A stretch of 22,609 bases of DNA from Bacillota bacterium (lineage in GTDB: Bacteria > Bacillota > Clostridia > Lachnospirales > Lachnospiraceae): contig JAGFXQ010000014.1 of the NCBI GenBank assembly GCA_017861355.1, forward strand, positions 1 to 22,609. Direction: 5' to 3'. A model generated the notes under the pieces. It was not told where the DNA came from. It worked only from the letters and a program-made list of their open reading frames with translations, and did no database searches. Shown piece by piece: positions 22,411 to 22,609 of the stretch; position 1 is the stretch's first letter; each line of letters starts with the position of its first letter. The position numbers were made by a program, and so were the translations under genes.

Positions 22411-22609
22411 TTATACGACAATATTTTATATAGAGTTCAAAAACAATTACTATGTAATCAATTATGATTAACAGTAATACAATCTGTAGAAACTGTTTAT
22501 AAAGCTACTAATTTATACTTACAGATTAACAAGCATGAAATTACTTCACTACCGATTATAGAATTATTGATCTTAGAGATACTGAAATTAATATGGTATG
22601 ATGTTCTAC

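Larger units (their letters stand above)
21872..22609. other. AT-rich gene-free end of the window
   Basis: In 738 bases no ORF of meaningful length was found in any frame; stops are frequent throughout. The only strong element is the parS/terminator palindrome at 21946-21981. Beyond it are a 9-bp tandem duplication AATATTGGC (22097-22114), a 15-bp palindrome TTATCTATTAGATAA (22180-22194), an AATCTGTA/TACAGATT pair in the final 150 bases and a promoter-like sequence at 22383-22410. It may be a long regulatory spacer or decayed sequence. Confidence 0.6.

Noticed and set aside
1..22609. CRISPR arrays, insertion sequences or prophage genes
   Set aside because: No spaced direct-repeat array, transposase, integrase or phage-like protein was seen; the gene order is an intact origin cluster.

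Overview
This window is the chromosomal replication origin (oriC) region of a low-GC, anaerobic Firmicute. The best match from gene content and protein character is a Clostridia/Lachnospiraceae species, possibly Lachnoclostridium-like; this is inferred from recognised families, since no search was run. Evidence includes the 44-codon rpmH, the order rpmH-rnpA-yidD-yidC-jag-mnmE-mnmG-rsmG on one side and dnaA-dnaN-S4 gene-recF-gyrB-gyrA on the other, a two-subunit oxygen-labile class I fumarase, AT-rich spacers and strong GGAGG ribosome binding sites.

Layout. The two arms diverge from the dnaA-rpmH spacer (about 11.5-11.9 kb), so nearly every gene is read away from the origin. The left arm (minus strand) runs dnaA, dnaN, an S4-domain gene, recF, gyrB, gyrA, both fumarase subunits, tRNA-Ser(GCU) with its own consensus promoter and terminator, and a partial MerR-family regulator behind a 19-bp-spacer promoter. 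The right arm (plus strand) runs rpmH, rnpA, yidD, yidC, jag, mnmE, mnmG, rsmG, a GNAT acetyltransferase and a DegS/DegU-like two-component pair. It ends at a perfect parS site built into the pair's terminator, followed by about 620 bases of AT-rich DNA without genes.

How the genes work together. DnaA, the clamp DnaN, RecF and gyrase serve replication initiation, processivity, repair and supercoiling. RpmH and RnpA serve translation and tRNA maturation. YidD, YidC and Jag form the membrane-insertion module. MnmE, MnmG and RsmG modify tRNA and 16S rRNA. No parA/parB gene lies in the window although a parS site does.

No novel multi-gene system is evident. The less ordinary signals are non-coding: four TATCAAC iterons at an exact 11-bp period in the dnaA-dnaN spacer; a parS site inside a 36-bp perfect palindrome that also looks like a terminator; a 29-nt hairpin present in two copies, each just after a hairpin and before the next gene; stacked hairpins between rpmH and rnpA; mutually exclusive pairings over the gyrB ribosome binding site; and a five-codon leader ORF overlapping an alternative gyrA start by ATGA. 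Several starts were set downstream of the longest possible ORF because a Shine-Dalgarno sequence and family length agree (dnaA, dnaN, S4 gene, gyrA, mnmE, GNAT gene).
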